Numbered from the stretch's first letter, positions 25,711 to 33,447 are shown. The stretch is DNA of 64,000 bases from Elusimicrobiota bacterium (GCA_016722575.1 JADKIY010000001.1:310001-374000), one strand, 5' to 3'. A program made the numbers and translations. The notes: a model not told the origin generated them from the sequence alone.

Positions 25711-25790
25711 AGTCCCTTTCCACACCCTCCGACAAACGGGTGCCTCACCGATCGGCGAGGCAAACAGGGACGGCAGCTATCGCCGCCGTA
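25711..25790. repeat. 80-bp second insertion in the fourth repeat unit (dispersed-repeat copy 3)
   Basis: The unit resumes at 25791 with TTCTTGGGACCGGATAAAT, a degenerate form of CTCTTGGGGCCAGATAAAT. The interrupting 80 bp include GCCTCACCGATCGGCGAGGC, a hairpin, then CAAACAGGGACGGC with an AGCTATC loop and GCCGCCGT. This is the dispersed-repeat design again. From 25819 to the pilin gene I see no gene; the pilin ribosome-binding site AGGAG is at about 25911. Confidence 0.5.
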
Positions 25791-25920
25791 TTCTTGGGAC
25801 CGGATAAATCAGTTTCCCTTGATCCTTCCACCAACGGTTGGTATTTTACCTTTTCTCTAGGCCTGATTCTGCCGATTGATTTCCCCCTCCCCGGGAGTTA
25901 TGCTTAGCGAGGAGAAAACC

Positions 25921-26382
25921 ATGGGTCGCAAGCTGTTTAAAACCAGAGGTTTCACCCTCATTGAACTCATGCTGGTGGTGGCCATCATCGGCCTGCTGGC
26001 CGCCATCGCCGTTCCCAAATTCGCCGATCTCGTGGTCAAAGCCAAAGAAGCGGTGATCAAAGGGCACTTGGGTGTCATTCGAAGCGCCCTGAGCATTTAC
26101 TACGCCGACAACGAAGGGCGATACCCTCCCCTGCCTTATGGCATGCTCAAAAACGTGTTGACCACCGGTGGAAAATATTTGGATGAGATTGAGGCGATTT
26201 CCATTCCAACCGTGCCGGGCCACCGGGGGCATCCGGAGTTCAACCCGGGCAACGTTTCGGACGCTTTTTTCGGAAATTCCTTAAGCGGTGGCGAATGGGC
26301 GTATATCGCCGCCGGGGGTGTACGCATTGTTGTCAATTGCACCCACACCGATTCCATGGGCACCACCTGGAGTTCCTGGTAA
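25921..26382 (+). CDS. type IV pilin-like protein (pilin family copy 1)
   Basis: A 153-residue prepilin. The short basic leader MGRKLFKTRG is followed by the cleavage/methylation site G-FTLIE and the hydrophobic helix LMLVVAIIGLLAAIAVPKFA. The globular part begins with RSALSIYYADNEGRYP and ends with NCTHTDSMGTTWSSW, a C-terminal signature shared by all five pilins here. It would be processed by prepilin peptidase and assembled by a type IV pilus or type II-like machine, none of whose genes are in the window. AGGAG lies 8 nt upstream of ATG 25921. It stands alone. Confidence 0.9.
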   Translation: MGRKLFKTRGFTLIELMLVVAIIGLLAAIAVPKFADLVVKAKEAVIKGHLGVIRSALSIYYADNEGRYPPLPYGMLKNVLTTGGKYLDEIEAISIPTVPGHRGHPEFNPGNVSDAFFGNSLSGGEWAYIAAGGVRIVVNCTHTDSMGTTWSSW

Positions 26383-26453
26383 ACGAACGCACTCCACGCG
26401 ATTCGTCCACTCAACCCCGCGCCCTCAAGCATTTCCAAATCACGTCGATCGTT

Positions 26454-27215
26454 TTATGAGATTCGCCGAGGGGGTCCCTTCGCGCTCCGCCGGCGCTCGG
26501 GGGCGCCGTTCCGCCCGTTCTTGGCCCATTTTTCCCGGTGGCGGCGAATGATCGCCGTGGCTTCTTCGACGGTTTCCACGCAATGGGGAATGACCAGATC
26601 CCGGGGGTCGGCCAAGGGCGGTTTCGCGCCGAGCATGTGCCGTCGCGCCCAGTCCACAAGGTCCGCCCATTGGGCGCCAACGAAAACAAGCGGGGTGTTG
26701 TAAATCTTCCGCACTTGAAGCAGTTGCCAGATCATCATGGCTTCCAAAGTGGTGCCGATGCCGCCGGTCACGACCAGAAAGGCGTCGGACAAGAGAACGA
26801 AGTGCTGCAAGCGGGAGAAAAAAGTCCGGTGTTCGTAGGACGTTCCGACAAAAGGGTTTGACTTTTGTTCGGCGCGAAGGTTCACCCGAATGCCGATGGA
26901 GGATTTTTCGCCCCGGCCCGCCCGAAGCGCCCCTTCGTTGGCGGCCCGCATAAGGCCCGGCCCCCCGCCGGTCACGATGTCGCAGCCCAAACGGGCCAGG
27001 GCCCAGGCCAGTTGGCCGGCGTGGCGGTACGCCTCGGTGCCCGGACGGGCTCGGGCGGAGCCGAAAATAGTCACCCGGTAACGGGGACGCCGTCGTGGGC
27101 GGAGGCGGGCCAAATCGTCGACGGCCTGCCACAGCTTGAAAATGGAGTCGCCGACCACGCGCTTGGCGAATTCTTCATCGGAAAAATAAACGATTTCGGG
27201 TTCGGACCGGCGCAT
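26454..27215 (-). CDS. LOG-family protein (lysine-decarboxylase-like Rossmann fold)
   Basis: A 253-residue protein with the LOG family signatures TGGGPGLMRAANEGA and TGGIGTTLE (the GGxGTxxE motif). Around them are a Rossmann core (VTIFGSARARPGTEAY) and a C-terminal helical part with low-complexity basic residues. Family members hydrolyse nucleoside 5'-monophosphates (cytokinin-riboside type) or have unknown roles; the old lysine-decarboxylase label is not supported functionally. The N-terminal 50 residues are the longer bacterial type. The start is ATG 27215. Confidence 0.85.
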   Translation of the reverse strand: MRRSEPEIVYFSDEEFAKRVVGDSIFKLWQAVDDLARLRPRRRPRYRVTIFGSARARPGTEAYRHAGQLAWALARLGCDIVTGGGPGLMRAANEGALRAGRGEKSSIGIRVNLRAEQKSNPFVGTSYEHRTFFSRLQHFVLLSDAFLVVTGGIGTTLEAMMIWQLLQVRKIYNTPLVFVGAQWADLVDWARRHMLGAKPPLADPRDLVIPHCVETVEEATAIIRRHREKWAKNGRNGAPERRRSAKGPPRRIS

Positions 27216-27246
27216 CCCGCTATTCTAGCTCTTCGGGGAAAGGCCG

Positions 27247-27275
27247 TTGACAGTCCCGGCTTCCGGGGCTACGTT
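27247..27275 (+). promoter_or_regulatory. promoter for the HAMP-domain gene
   Basis: TTGACA (27247-27252), a 17-bp spacer and TACGTT (27270-27275). The predicted start at about 27282 leaves an approximately 11-nt leader before ATG 27293, with no Shine-Dalgarno. Confidence 0.6.
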
Positions 27276-27292
27276 TAAGGCGGACACGCACG

Positions 27293-27868
27293 ATGGAAAA
27301 CATTCAATATCAACGCGCTTTCGTCCCGCGGCGGCGCCTGTTCCTCAGCGCCAGCTTTCAGGGAAAACTGCTTTGGGGCATTGCCGCCGCCACGTTGTTG
27401 TCCGCCGTGCTGCTGGCCGTGGACTACTATGTTTTCTTCGGCCGCAACGTTCCCACCAGCCCCTGGGACCCCGAAATGGTGTGGATTTTCCTCAAAGCCA
27501 ACCGTCCGCTGATCATTCAATTGGTTGTTTTCGTGACCGTCCTCTGCTTCATCACCATCGTTTTGACCCACCGGGTCGCGGGGCCGCTCTACAGCCTTGA
27601 AAAATCCATCAAAATCGTCCAGGAAGGCAATCTGGTCCACCGCGCCCGATTCCGAAAAAAAGACGAGCTCTCCCATCTCCGCGACGCGTTCAACGCGATG
27701 CTGGAGGCCGTCCACGGCAAGGTCCTGAAGGACCGAGACGCCGTGGCCGCCGCCCGCCGGGAGATCGAACCCCTCCTGGCCCGGCCCGACCTCAACGCCG
27801 AGACCAAAGCCCAGCTGGAGCGGATCAAATCCCATTTGGAATCCGTCACCCGCGGATTCACCCTTTAG
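27293..27868 (+). CDS. HAMP-domain inner-membrane protein
   Basis: The 191-residue protein has two membrane helices (LLWGIAAATLLSAVLLAVDYY and PLIIQLVVFVTVLCFITIVL). A HAMP domain follows (VAGPLYSLEKSIKIVQEGNL, DELSHLRDAFNAML), then a coiled-coil tail. There is no kinase, cyclase or methyl-accepting region, so it may relay a signal to a partner protein by contact. It lies alone between the LOG gene and a convergent YceI gene. Confidence 0.8.
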   Translation: MENIQYQRAFVPRRRLFLSASFQGKLLWGIAAATLLSAVLLAVDYYVFFGRNVPTSPWDPEMVWIFLKANRPLIIQLVVFVTVLCFITIVLTHRVAGPLYSLEKSIKIVQEGNLVHRARFRKKDELSHLRDAFNAMLEAVHGKVLKDRDAVAAARREIEPLLARPDLNAETKAQLERIKSHLESVTRGFTL

Positions 27869-27887
27869 CCCCCGATCGTCCCGCCCC

Positions 27888-27935
27888 AAAAAAAACGGGC
27901 CGGCCCCGCCGAAGCGGAACCGGCCCGTCGTCTTT
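27888..27935 (-). terminator. terminator of the yceI-like gene
   Basis: An inverted repeat ACGGGCCGG (27895-27903) with CCGGCCCGT (27920-27928), plus an inner GCCG/CGGA stem, is followed on the minus strand by an eight-T run. TCTTTTG on the plus side may give weak bidirectional termination for the HAMP gene. Confidence 0.75.
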
Positions 27936-27942
27936 TGTGAAA

Positions 27943-28530
27943 TTACTTTTTCGCCAGGATCCCTTCGATCACCAGGTCGATCTTGACGTCGTTGGCGACC
28001 ACCAAATTGCCGTTGTCCAGGGTTTTGCTCCAGCTGACGCCGAAGTCCTGGCGGTTGATCGTCAATCCGCCTTCCACGCCGATGCGGGTGTTGCCCCAGG
28101 GGTCCTTCACGGGGCCGCTGAGGGTGAAGGGAATCTTCACGTCCTTGGTCACGCCTTTGATGGTGAGTTTGCCCGCGGCTTCATACCCCAGGCCCTGCTT
28201 CAGAATTTTGGTGCTTTCAAAGACGATATCGACGTTCTTGGCGGAGTCGAAGAAGTCCGGCGAACGAAGGTGATTGTCCCGGTCGACGTTGCCCGTGTTG
28301 ATGGAGGCGGTTTTGATCGTGACTTTGACGGAGGATTTGGCAATGTCCTTCGCGTCGTATTGAATGGTGCCCGAGTAATCCGTGAACTGGCCCTTGGTGG
28401 TCGTCACCATGAGGTGTTTGACGGAAAAACCAACGGACGAATGGGCGTTGTCGATGGTGTAGGTGTCCGCGGCCCGGAGCGCGCCGGCGGCGGCCAAAAC
28501 GACGGAGAAAACCAAACTTTTGCGAAACAT
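27943..28530 (-). CDS. YceI-family periplasmic lipid-binding protein
   Basis: A 195-residue protein with a Sec signal (KSLVFSVVLAAAGALRA) and a lipocalin-like YceI barrel. Signature strands are YTIDNAHSSVGFSVKHLM, GQFTDYSGTIQYD, NTGNVDRDNHLRSPDFFD and GKLTIKGVTKDV. Family proteins bind isoprenoids or other lipids in the periplasm. The start is ATG 28530 with AAGGAGG upstream; the in-frame extension to 28659 is not family-like. A strong terminator follows. Confidence 0.92.
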   Translation of the reverse strand: MFRKSLVFSVVLAAAGALRAADTYTIDNAHSSVGFSVKHLMVTTTKGQFTDYSGTIQYDAKDIAKSSVKVTIKTASINTGNVDRDNHLRSPDFFDSAKNVDIVFESTKILKQGLGYEAAGKLTIKGVTKDVKIPFTLSGPVKDPWGNTRIGVEGGLTINRQDFGVSWSKTLDNGNLVVANDVKIDLVIEGILAKK

Positions 28531-28574
28531 GAAGCCTCCTTGATTGCGGGTTCGAGGAAAACGTTGCGTCAAAA

Positions 28575-29162
28575 TTAACGCGCGGGTCCGGAAAAAGTTC
28601 CCGTTGTCGGGCCCGTTTTTCGGCGAACCGCCCAAATTATATAACTTCCGCCTCCGCACAAAAGCAGAAAGGCCACCAAACCCACCAACAAATCCGATCG
28701 GTTGGACGCGAGCGATTCGTGCATTAAAATCAGGTCAATTTTGGTAGCCGTTTCGTCCGCCAAAACTCCCGTGATCAGAAAATCCCCCGCGTCCAACACC
28801 TCGCACTGGAAAAGCGATCGAGGTTCCGGGCCGGCGCCCTCGGGAGAGACAAGAACGGGAACGGGAAGACCGGTCACCGATTCCTGGATGGTCACGTTCA
28901 TCAGCGGCGCGCGGCCGCCGGGAAGGGGGCCGGCGGGGACGCCGAAGTAAACGCCGGGCGACAATCGCAACGTTTTACTCCCCGGGAGGGTCAACCGGTG
29001 GGCGCCCCGCGTCGCCCGGCGGAGCACGTCGCCGCCCGCCACGGAAAGAACGATGAGCCCCAGGGCGATGAGCCCCGCCCCGAGGAAGGTGCCCCATCGA
29101 CGAAAATTTGCCGCGGGCCGCGGTCCGGCGGGGGGGAGGCGTTGCCAGGAAGGAGTGCTCAT
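28575..29162 (-). CDS. two-helix membrane protein of unknown function
   Basis: A 195-residue protein, not recognised. One hydrophobic helix lies near residues 26-46 (FLGAGLIALGLIVLSVAGG) and another near the C-terminus (LLVGLVAFLLLCGGGSYIIW). Between them is a roughly 110-residue periplasmic beta-rich domain (LTLPGSKTLRLSPGVYFGVPAG, NVTIQESVTG). This topology resembles small bitopic sensors or anchors, but no homologue is evident to me. It lies 10 bp after the SDR gene on the same strand. Confidence 0.6.
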   Translation of the reverse strand: MSTPSWQRLPPAGPRPAANFRRWGTFLGAGLIALGLIVLSVAGGDVLRRATRGAHRLTLPGSKTLRLSPGVYFGVPAGPLPGGRAPLMNVTIQESVTGLPVPVLVSPEGAGPEPRSLFQCEVLDAGDFLITGVLADETATKIDLILMHESLASNRSDLLVGLVAFLLLCGGGSYIIWAVRRKTGPTTGTFSGPAR

Positions 29163-29172
29163 GGGATGTCCT

Positions 29173-29925
29173 TTAAGAGAGATGTCGGCCGCCGTCGACG
29201 CGAAGCGTCTCGCCGGTCACAAAATCCGTTTCAACCAAAAAAAGAACGGCTTTGGCCACTTCGGCCGCGCCGCCCCAACGGCGAAGCGGGGTGGCCTCGA
29301 TCACTTCCCGGTGGGCCGCCCGGGAGAGGCCGACGGGGGCCAGAATGGGCCCCGGCGCGATGGCGTTCACCAAAATCCGGGGCGCCAGTTCCAACGCGAG
29401 CGTTTCGGTCAGCCCTTTCACGGCGGCTTTGGCGATGTAATAGGGGCCGTAGCCTTGGTAGCGGGGGCGGCCCGAGGCGGCCACCCAATCCGAAAAATTG
29501 ACGATGCGACCGGCCCCGGTTTTCTCCATGAGCGGGGCGGCCAAATGGGCCAGGCGGTGGGCGCTTTCCAAATCCACGGACAAGGAACGCCGAAGCGCCC
29601 GTGACGCCGCCCCCGGCCGGCGCAGAGAGGCGAGCGGCGTTCGTTCGTAAAGGGACGCCATGTTGACCAACACGTCCAGGCGGCCCCACCGACGACGAAC
29701 GGCGTCCACCAAACGCCGGGCGTCGGTTTCCCGGGTCACGTCGGCGCGGACGATCATCGCCTCCCCGCCCCGGGCCAAAACGGCGCGGGCGGTTTTTTCG
29801 GCGGCGGATCGGGAGGACCGGTAGGACAGGGCCACGCGGCATCCCCGTTCCGCGAGGGCCTCGGCCACGGCGCTCCCCACCCGGGCCGCCCCCGTGATCA
29901 AGGCTGTTTTCCCTTGGAGGTCCAT
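29173..29925 (-). CDS. short-chain dehydrogenase/reductase (pteridine-reductase-like)
   Basis: An NAD(P)H-dependent SDR of 250 residues. The cofactor motif is TGAARVGSAVAE, with Arg where classical SDRs have Gly, as in NADPH-preferring pteridine reductases. YRSSRSAAEK follows, then DVLVNMASL, the catalytic Ser in VNFSDWVA, YxxxK as YYIAK, and NAIAPGPIL. The SDWVAASGRPRYQGYGPYYIAKAA stretch (in parts) is close to FolM/PTR1-type enzymes. The substrate cannot be fixed from sequence. ATG 29925 is chosen because MDLQGKTALITG is the usual N-terminus. The gene follows the ABM-domain gene by 4 bp and lies near metF. Confidence 0.8.
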   Translation of the reverse strand: MDLQGKTALITGAARVGSAVAEALAERGCRVALSYRSSRSAAEKTARAVLARGGEAMIVRADVTRETDARRLVDAVRRRWGRLDVLVNMASLYERTPLASLRRPGAASRALRRSLSVDLESAHRLAHLAAPLMEKTGAGRIVNFSDWVAASGRPRYQGYGPYYIAKAAVKGLTETLALELAPRILVNAIAPGPILAPVGLSRAAHREVIEATPLRRWGGAAEVAKAVLFLVETDFVTGETLRVDGGRHLS

Positions 29926-29929
29926 AAAA

Positions 29930-30253
29930 TTAATTCGGGAAACCTTTTTCCGGATTTCCATCCGCCAGGGCTTCCAAAACGGTGATCGAAGGGGCGCCCG
30001 CCACCCATTCGGGAATCCGGCGCAGAAGTTCCCCGATGTGGGAGGACGCCATGTGCCGATCGATGTCCGGTTGGCCCCGCCACCGTTCCACGGTCATGAA
30101 AAAAGCGGGGTCCGCCGCGTCCCGATGGACGACGTACATCAAACACCCCTCTTCGCGCTGGCTCTCCCGGGCGACCCGCCGGAGGGCGTCCTCCAATATT
30201 TTTTCGGATCCTTTTTTGGCCCGGGCCTGGGCCACCACGGTCAACGCGCGCAC
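29930..30253 (-). CDS. antibiotic-biosynthesis-monooxygenase (ABM) domain protein
   Basis: A 107-residue dimeric alpha-beta barrel protein. It begins ALTVVAQARAKKGSEKILEDAL, with further family blocks SQREEGCLMYVVHRDAADPAFF and the ERWRGQPDIDRHMASSH strand-helix. Members act as small oxygenases or quinone/heme-modifying enzymes, or have unassigned roles. GTG 30253 is preferred because AAGGAGG lies 4 nt before it; the frame is open to 30331 but that extension is not family-like. It is divergent from metF. Confidence 0.78.
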   Translation of the reverse strand: MRALTVVAQARAKKGSEKILEDALRRVARESQREEGCLMYVVHRDAADPAFFMTVERWRGQPDIDRHMASSHIGELLRRIPEWVAGAPSITVLEALADGNPEKGFPN

Positions 30254-30314
30254 GGCGCCTCCTTCGCAACGAACCGACAAGTGATTTAAGCAAAAAAGAT
30301 AGAATTTGCGGGCC

Positions 30315-31181
30315 GTGAAGATCCCCGACATTCTCGCTCAGAAACGCCCCGCCTTTTCCTTTGAATTTTTTCCTCCCAAAACGGACGACGACGCCGCTCA
30401 TTTGCTGGCCACCGCCCGCCAATTGAAGGAATTGGACCCGGCGTTCATCTCCGTCACTTGGGGCGCGGGGGGAAGCACTCGTCGGAAAACCCTGGACATC
30501 GTGAGCGCGGTGAAAAAGGATTTGGGCGTGGAAACGATGGCCCACCTGACCTGCGTGGGGGCCTCCCGGGAGGACATCGACGGGGTTTTAACCGAGATTC
30601 GCCAGCGCGGCATTAAAAACGTCCTGGCCCTCCGGGGAGATCCCCCGAAGGGATCGACCGCCTTTGTGACCCACCCCGGCGGTTTCTCCCACGCCAACGA
30701 ATTGGTCGCGCACATTAAGAAATTCGGGGATTTCTGCGTCGGGGTGGCCGGCTATCCTGAAAAACACATCGAAGCCCCGTCCTTCGAGGCGGATTTGGAC
30801 AACCTGAAGCGGAAAATGGACGCCGGGGCGGATTTTATCATCACGCAACTTTTCTTCGGCAACGACGACTTCCTTCGTTTCCGCGACAAGGCCTCGGCCC
30901 GGGGCGTCGTCGCGCCGATTCTGCCGGGGATCATGCCCGTGACGAACGTCGGACAGCTGAAACGTTTCACCACTCTCTGCGGCGCGAAGATTCCCAACGA
31001 ACTCCTTCAGCGTTTGGAGGCGGTGCAGGAAGACGCCGAAGCGGTCATCCGCCTGGGCGTCGCCCACGCCGTTGGCCAGGGCCGCCGTCTGTTGGACGCC
31101 GGTGTGCCGGGAATCCATTTTTACACGCTCAACCGATCCCGCTCCACCGCCGACGTTTTAAAAGCCCTCCGCGCTCGCTGA
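30315..31181 (+). CDS. metF: 5,10-methylenetetrahydrofolate reductase
   Basis: A 288-residue TIM-barrel flavoenzyme reducing methylene-THF to methyl-THF for methionine synthesis. Features are FSFEFFPPKTDDDA at the N-terminus, SVTWGAGGSTR, the LALRGDPP motif, GVAGYPEKH, and FIITQLFFGNDDF with the substrate-binding segment. The size is typical. GTG 30315 is chosen (KIPDILAQKRPAF); a TTG at 30306 would add three residues. Neither has a clear ribosome binding site. It lies divergently beside the ABM-SDR pair, of which the SDR is pteridine-reductase-like. Confidence 0.95.
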   Translation: MKIPDILAQKRPAFSFEFFPPKTDDDAAHLLATARQLKELDPAFISVTWGAGGSTRRKTLDIVSAVKKDLGVETMAHLTCVGASREDIDGVLTEIRQRGIKNVLALRGDPPKGSTAFVTHPGGFSHANELVAHIKKFGDFCVGVAGYPEKHIEAPSFEADLDNLKRKMDAGADFIITQLFFGNDDFLRFRDKASARGVVAPILPGIMPVTNVGQLKRFTTLCGAKIPNELLQRLEAVQEDAEAVIRLGVAHAVGQGRRLLDAGVPGIHFYTLNRSRSTADVLKALRAR

Positions 31182-31213
31182 TCAATTCCCTCTTCCCGTC
31201 CAATCCCAGGGGC

Positions 31214-31242
31214 TTGACCCAGGGTCCCGGGGGGCCTACCCT
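31214..31242 (+). promoter_or_regulatory. promoter giving an almost leaderless CPBP-protease mRNA
   Basis: TTGACC (31214-31219), a 17-bp spacer and TACCCT (31237-31242). The ATG of the protease gene is at 31249, where transcription would start, so the mRNA would be leaderless. Confidence 0.5.
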
Positions 31243-31248
31243 TATTTT

Positions 31249-31896
31249 ATGAGATGGAAACCACTGGTCGAGGTTCTGGGTTTCTATGGATTGGTCCTGG
31301 CGGCCATCTGGGGCGGACAATCCTTGAACCTTCACGGCCAGGTGTGGATCGGGGCCGTTCTTCTGTTGGGAGCCACCGTCGTTTCGAGTCGAAAACACGG
31401 GGACGGGCGGGAACGTCTGGGATTGGGGCGGAACACTTGGCGACCCGCGACCCGTTTGACCCTTCTATACGCCGGGCCGGTTTTGCTTCTTTTGGGTATC
31501 GCGGCTCTTTCCCGTCCCGCCCCGCCGTGGCCCAAGATTCTATTTGGTCTGGCGGGTTACCCCCTCTGGGCCTTCGCCCAGGAATACGCCCTGCTTAGTT
31601 TCGCTGCCAATCGGTTGGAGGAAGGTTTGGGTCAAAAACCGGTGTTGGTGGCGACCGTCAACAGCGTTCTTTTCGCGGCGGTGCACGCGCCGAACCCGGT
31701 CCTCGTGGGGGCGTGTCTTTTAAGCGGGTGGGCATTCACAAAGATATTTCTCAGAACCCGAAACATTTTGCCCCTGGCCCTGGCCCACGCCCTGGGAGGA
31801 TTTCTATTGAGCTGGATACTGCTCCATCAATACAACGGAATGATGGTGGGCCCCGCTTATTGGAAATGGGCCGGTGTTCCCGGGCCCCATCCTTAA
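31249..31896 (+). CDS. CPBP-family intramembrane protease-like protein
   Basis: A 215-residue polytopic protein (about six helices) of the CPBP/Abi group. Motif 2 is FAAVHAP and motif 3 is LALAHALGG, giving two of the metal-binding histidines. Motif 1 (usually EExxxR) reads QEYALLS: the first Glu is Gln and the Arg is lost, so activity may be altered. The C-terminus is short. No Shine-Dalgarno is present, in line with the predicted leaderless transcript. The broken pilin gene converges from the other strand 7 bp away. Confidence 0.72.
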   Translation: MRWKPLVEVLGFYGLVLAAIWGGQSLNLHGQVWIGAVLLLGATVVSSRKHGDGRERLGLGRNTWRPATRLTLLYAGPVLLLLGIAALSRPAPPWPKILFGLAGYPLWAFAQEYALLSFAANRLEEGLGQKPVLVATVNSVLFAAVHAPNPVLVGACLLSGWAFTKIFLRTRNILPLALAHALGGFLLSWILLHQYNGMMVGPAYWKWAGVPGPHP

Positions 31897-31902
31897 CCCG
31901 GT

Positions 31903-32478
31903 TCACCAAGCGCTCCAGGTCGAACCCTTGCTGTCGGTGTGGCTGCAGTTCACTTTGACGAACCCGGGGAGTCCGAAGAAGGCTGGCCCGATAAGCATAC
32001 CTGCCGAAAGGAAAGCGTCCGCGTCCACGCGCAGACGTTTTGCGTCGTGATAGAACCAAGTGTTGCCGGAATCGTTGGGCGGGTTCCGACCAAACGGCGT
32101 TGTTCGTCGTGTGGGTGCCCGCGGGGATGAGGGCGGTCGGGATGGAATCGAGATATTTTCCGCCGAGGGTGAGGCCCCCGAGCGTGCGGGGGTAGACATC
32201 CAGATTGTCGACGTAATAAATCGAAATCGCGCTTCGGATGGTCCCTACGGGGCTTGCCGCGACCTTTGAGGCGGCTTCGGCTTTTCTCACGAGATCGGCA
32301 AATTCTGGAGGGCGATGGCGGCCAACAATCCAATAATCGCCACCACCAACATCAATTCAATCAATGTGAAAGCCGAAATTGAAAACGGAAATAATCGAAC
32401 CCGATGGAGAAAAGTCCGCCGGGATCGCCCAGATTTGCCGATCGCCGCATCAAAAATTCTGGAAACATGGAGTTTCAT
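31903..32478 (-). pseudogene. type IV pilin-like gene with two compensating frameshifts (copy 2)
   Basis: The first frame encodes a long basic leader, then A-FTLIELMLVVAIIGLLAAIAL and an early stop. The middle frame continues PEFADLVRKAEAASK, RSAISIYYVDNLDVYP and KYLDSIPTALIPAGTH. The last part returns to the first frame (DSGNTWFYHDA) and ends NCSHTDSKGSTWSAW. The breaks fall near 32307 (one base missing, CTCCAG for CTCCCAG) and near 32077 (one base extra in a C run). With both repaired, one 191-residue pilin results. The start is ATG 32478, preceded by GGGAGG and a promoter. It is either a young pseudogene or sequencing error. Confidence 0.8.
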
Positions 32479-32494
32479 GGAGCCTCCCCCCATC

Positions 32495-32523
32495 AGCCTA
32501 GGCCCCAAAAAACACCCTGTCAA
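32495..32523 (-). promoter_or_regulatory. promoter of the frameshifted pilin gene
   Basis: Minus-strand TTGACA (32523-32518), a 17-bp spacer and TAGGCT (32500-32495). The ribosome binding site GGGAGG and ATG 32478 follow directly. Confidence 0.6.
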
Positions 32524-32557
32524 GTCAGCGCATTTTAATATTTAACGATCGGAGCGT

Positions 32558-32992
32558 TTACCAAGTGCTCCATGTTCGGGAGGTCGAGTCCGTGTGTTCG
32601 CAATTAATGGCCAAATAGCCTTGGTTTGGGTTGTAACGATAAGCGGCGCCGGTGTTGTCCGTGCAATCCCATTCGGAACAGTTGGTCCCCACCAAATTAT
32701 TGGCCGCGTGCCCCGGGTAATTGGGAATTTGAACCAGCGGCATTTCACTTAAATAGCGATTTCCGCTGGTCAAGGCGACGCCGAGGTCGATGGGGAAGGT
32801 CCCCTCGGTGTCGGCGTAATAAATGCTGATGGCGCTTCGAATCGTTCCCAGCTTGCCCCGCAAGGCCGCCTCCCGGGATTTCCCCAGCATATTGGAAAAT
32901 CGCGGGAACGCCACGGCGGAAAGCAGACTGATGATCGCGACCACAATCATCATTTCCACCAAGGTAAACGCTCCCGGGGACCGGCGATTCAT
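32558..32992 (-). CDS. type IV pilin-like protein (copy 3), coupled to bacteriohemerythrin
   Basis: A 144-residue prepilin with leader MNRRSPGA, cleavage before FTLVEMMIVVAIISLLSAVAF, then SREAALRGKLGTIRSAISIYYADTEGTFP. It ends NCEHTDSTSRTWSTW, the window's shared pilin signature. The residue before the cleavage is Ala rather than Gly, which prepilin peptidases tolerate. Its ATG overlaps the bacteriohemerythrin stop as ATGA, so translation is coupled to that gene. An additional WDCTDN cysteine could form a disulfide loop. Confidence 0.88.
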   Translation of the reverse strand: MNRRSPGAFTLVEMMIVVAIISLLSAVAFPRFSNMLGKSREAALRGKLGTIRSAISIYYADTEGTFPIDLGVALTSGNRYLSEMPLVQIPNYPGHAANNLVGTNCSEWDCTDNTGAAYRYNPNQGYLAINCEHTDSTSRTWSTW

Positions 32993-33447
32993 GGGCTCGA
33001 TTTCGCGGAGTCGTCCACCGAACTTTCGGTGGGTTCGCCCAATCGAAAGCCCTTTTTCACTGTGCATTGCAAATGGACGTCCACGGCCTGCACGTGCGTG
33101 CGAACCCATCCCAGGATGAAAAATTTTAATTCTCTGGCCAAATCCGGCGTGGGGCCATTGATCTCGAATTCTTTCTTCAGCAACGCAAATTTGTTTGAAA
33201 ATTCGCGGTGTTCGGCCTGGTTCAAGCACAGGGCCGCGCAGCGCCCTTTGGCCATGGTCCGCTCCTCGCATCGGAAATGTATTCGCGCGTAGGATTCCAA
33301 TTCGCCAAACGAATCGCGGATTCCGGAAAGATCCGCCCGGTCGAGCGCCTCGATCAATTTGTTCATCAAATCGAAAAGGCGTCGATGTTGGGCGTCGATC
33401 AATTCAACGCCCGTCCCATAAAGCAATTTTGTCCAACGAAGGGCCAA
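32989..33447 (-). CDS. bacteriohemerythrin
   Basis: A 152-residue single-domain hemerythrin that binds O2 at a di-iron site. All ligands are visible: DAQHRRLF (His), YARIHFRCEERTM (His and Glu), NQAEHREF (His), WVRTHVQAVDVHL (His and Asp). The N-terminal WTKLLYGTGVELID is typical. The start is TTG 33447 with GAGGA 6 nt before it. It overlaps the downstream pilin start by 4 bp. It may store or sense oxygen for a pilus-related response, but that is only suggested by the coupling. Confidence 0.88.
   Translation of the reverse strand: MALRWTKLLYGTGVELIDAQHRRLFDLMNKLIEALDRADLSGIRDSFGELESYARIHFRCEERTMAKGRCAALCLNQAEHREFSNKFALLKKEFEINGPTPDLARELKFFILGWVRTHVQAVDVHLQCTVKKGFRLGEPTESSVDDSAKSSP

Noticed and set aside
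25413..25820. CRISPR array
   Set aside because: The units are long (74 bp), contiguous and nearly identical, with no variable spacers, and no cas gene is near.
25350..25860. Open frames on both strands across the tandem repeat
   Set aside because: They consist of repeated peptides such as PKPRVEPIYLAP and arise from the repeat itself.
26454..27215. Lysine decarboxylase label for the LOG protein
   Set aside because: The GGGPGLM and GGIGTTLE motifs define the LOG family, whose characterised members are phosphoribohydrolases rather than decarboxylases.
31249..31896. Intact CAAX-protease activity
   Set aside because: Motif 1 lacks the second-sphere Glu/Arg arrangement, so activity is not claimed; only the fold is supported.
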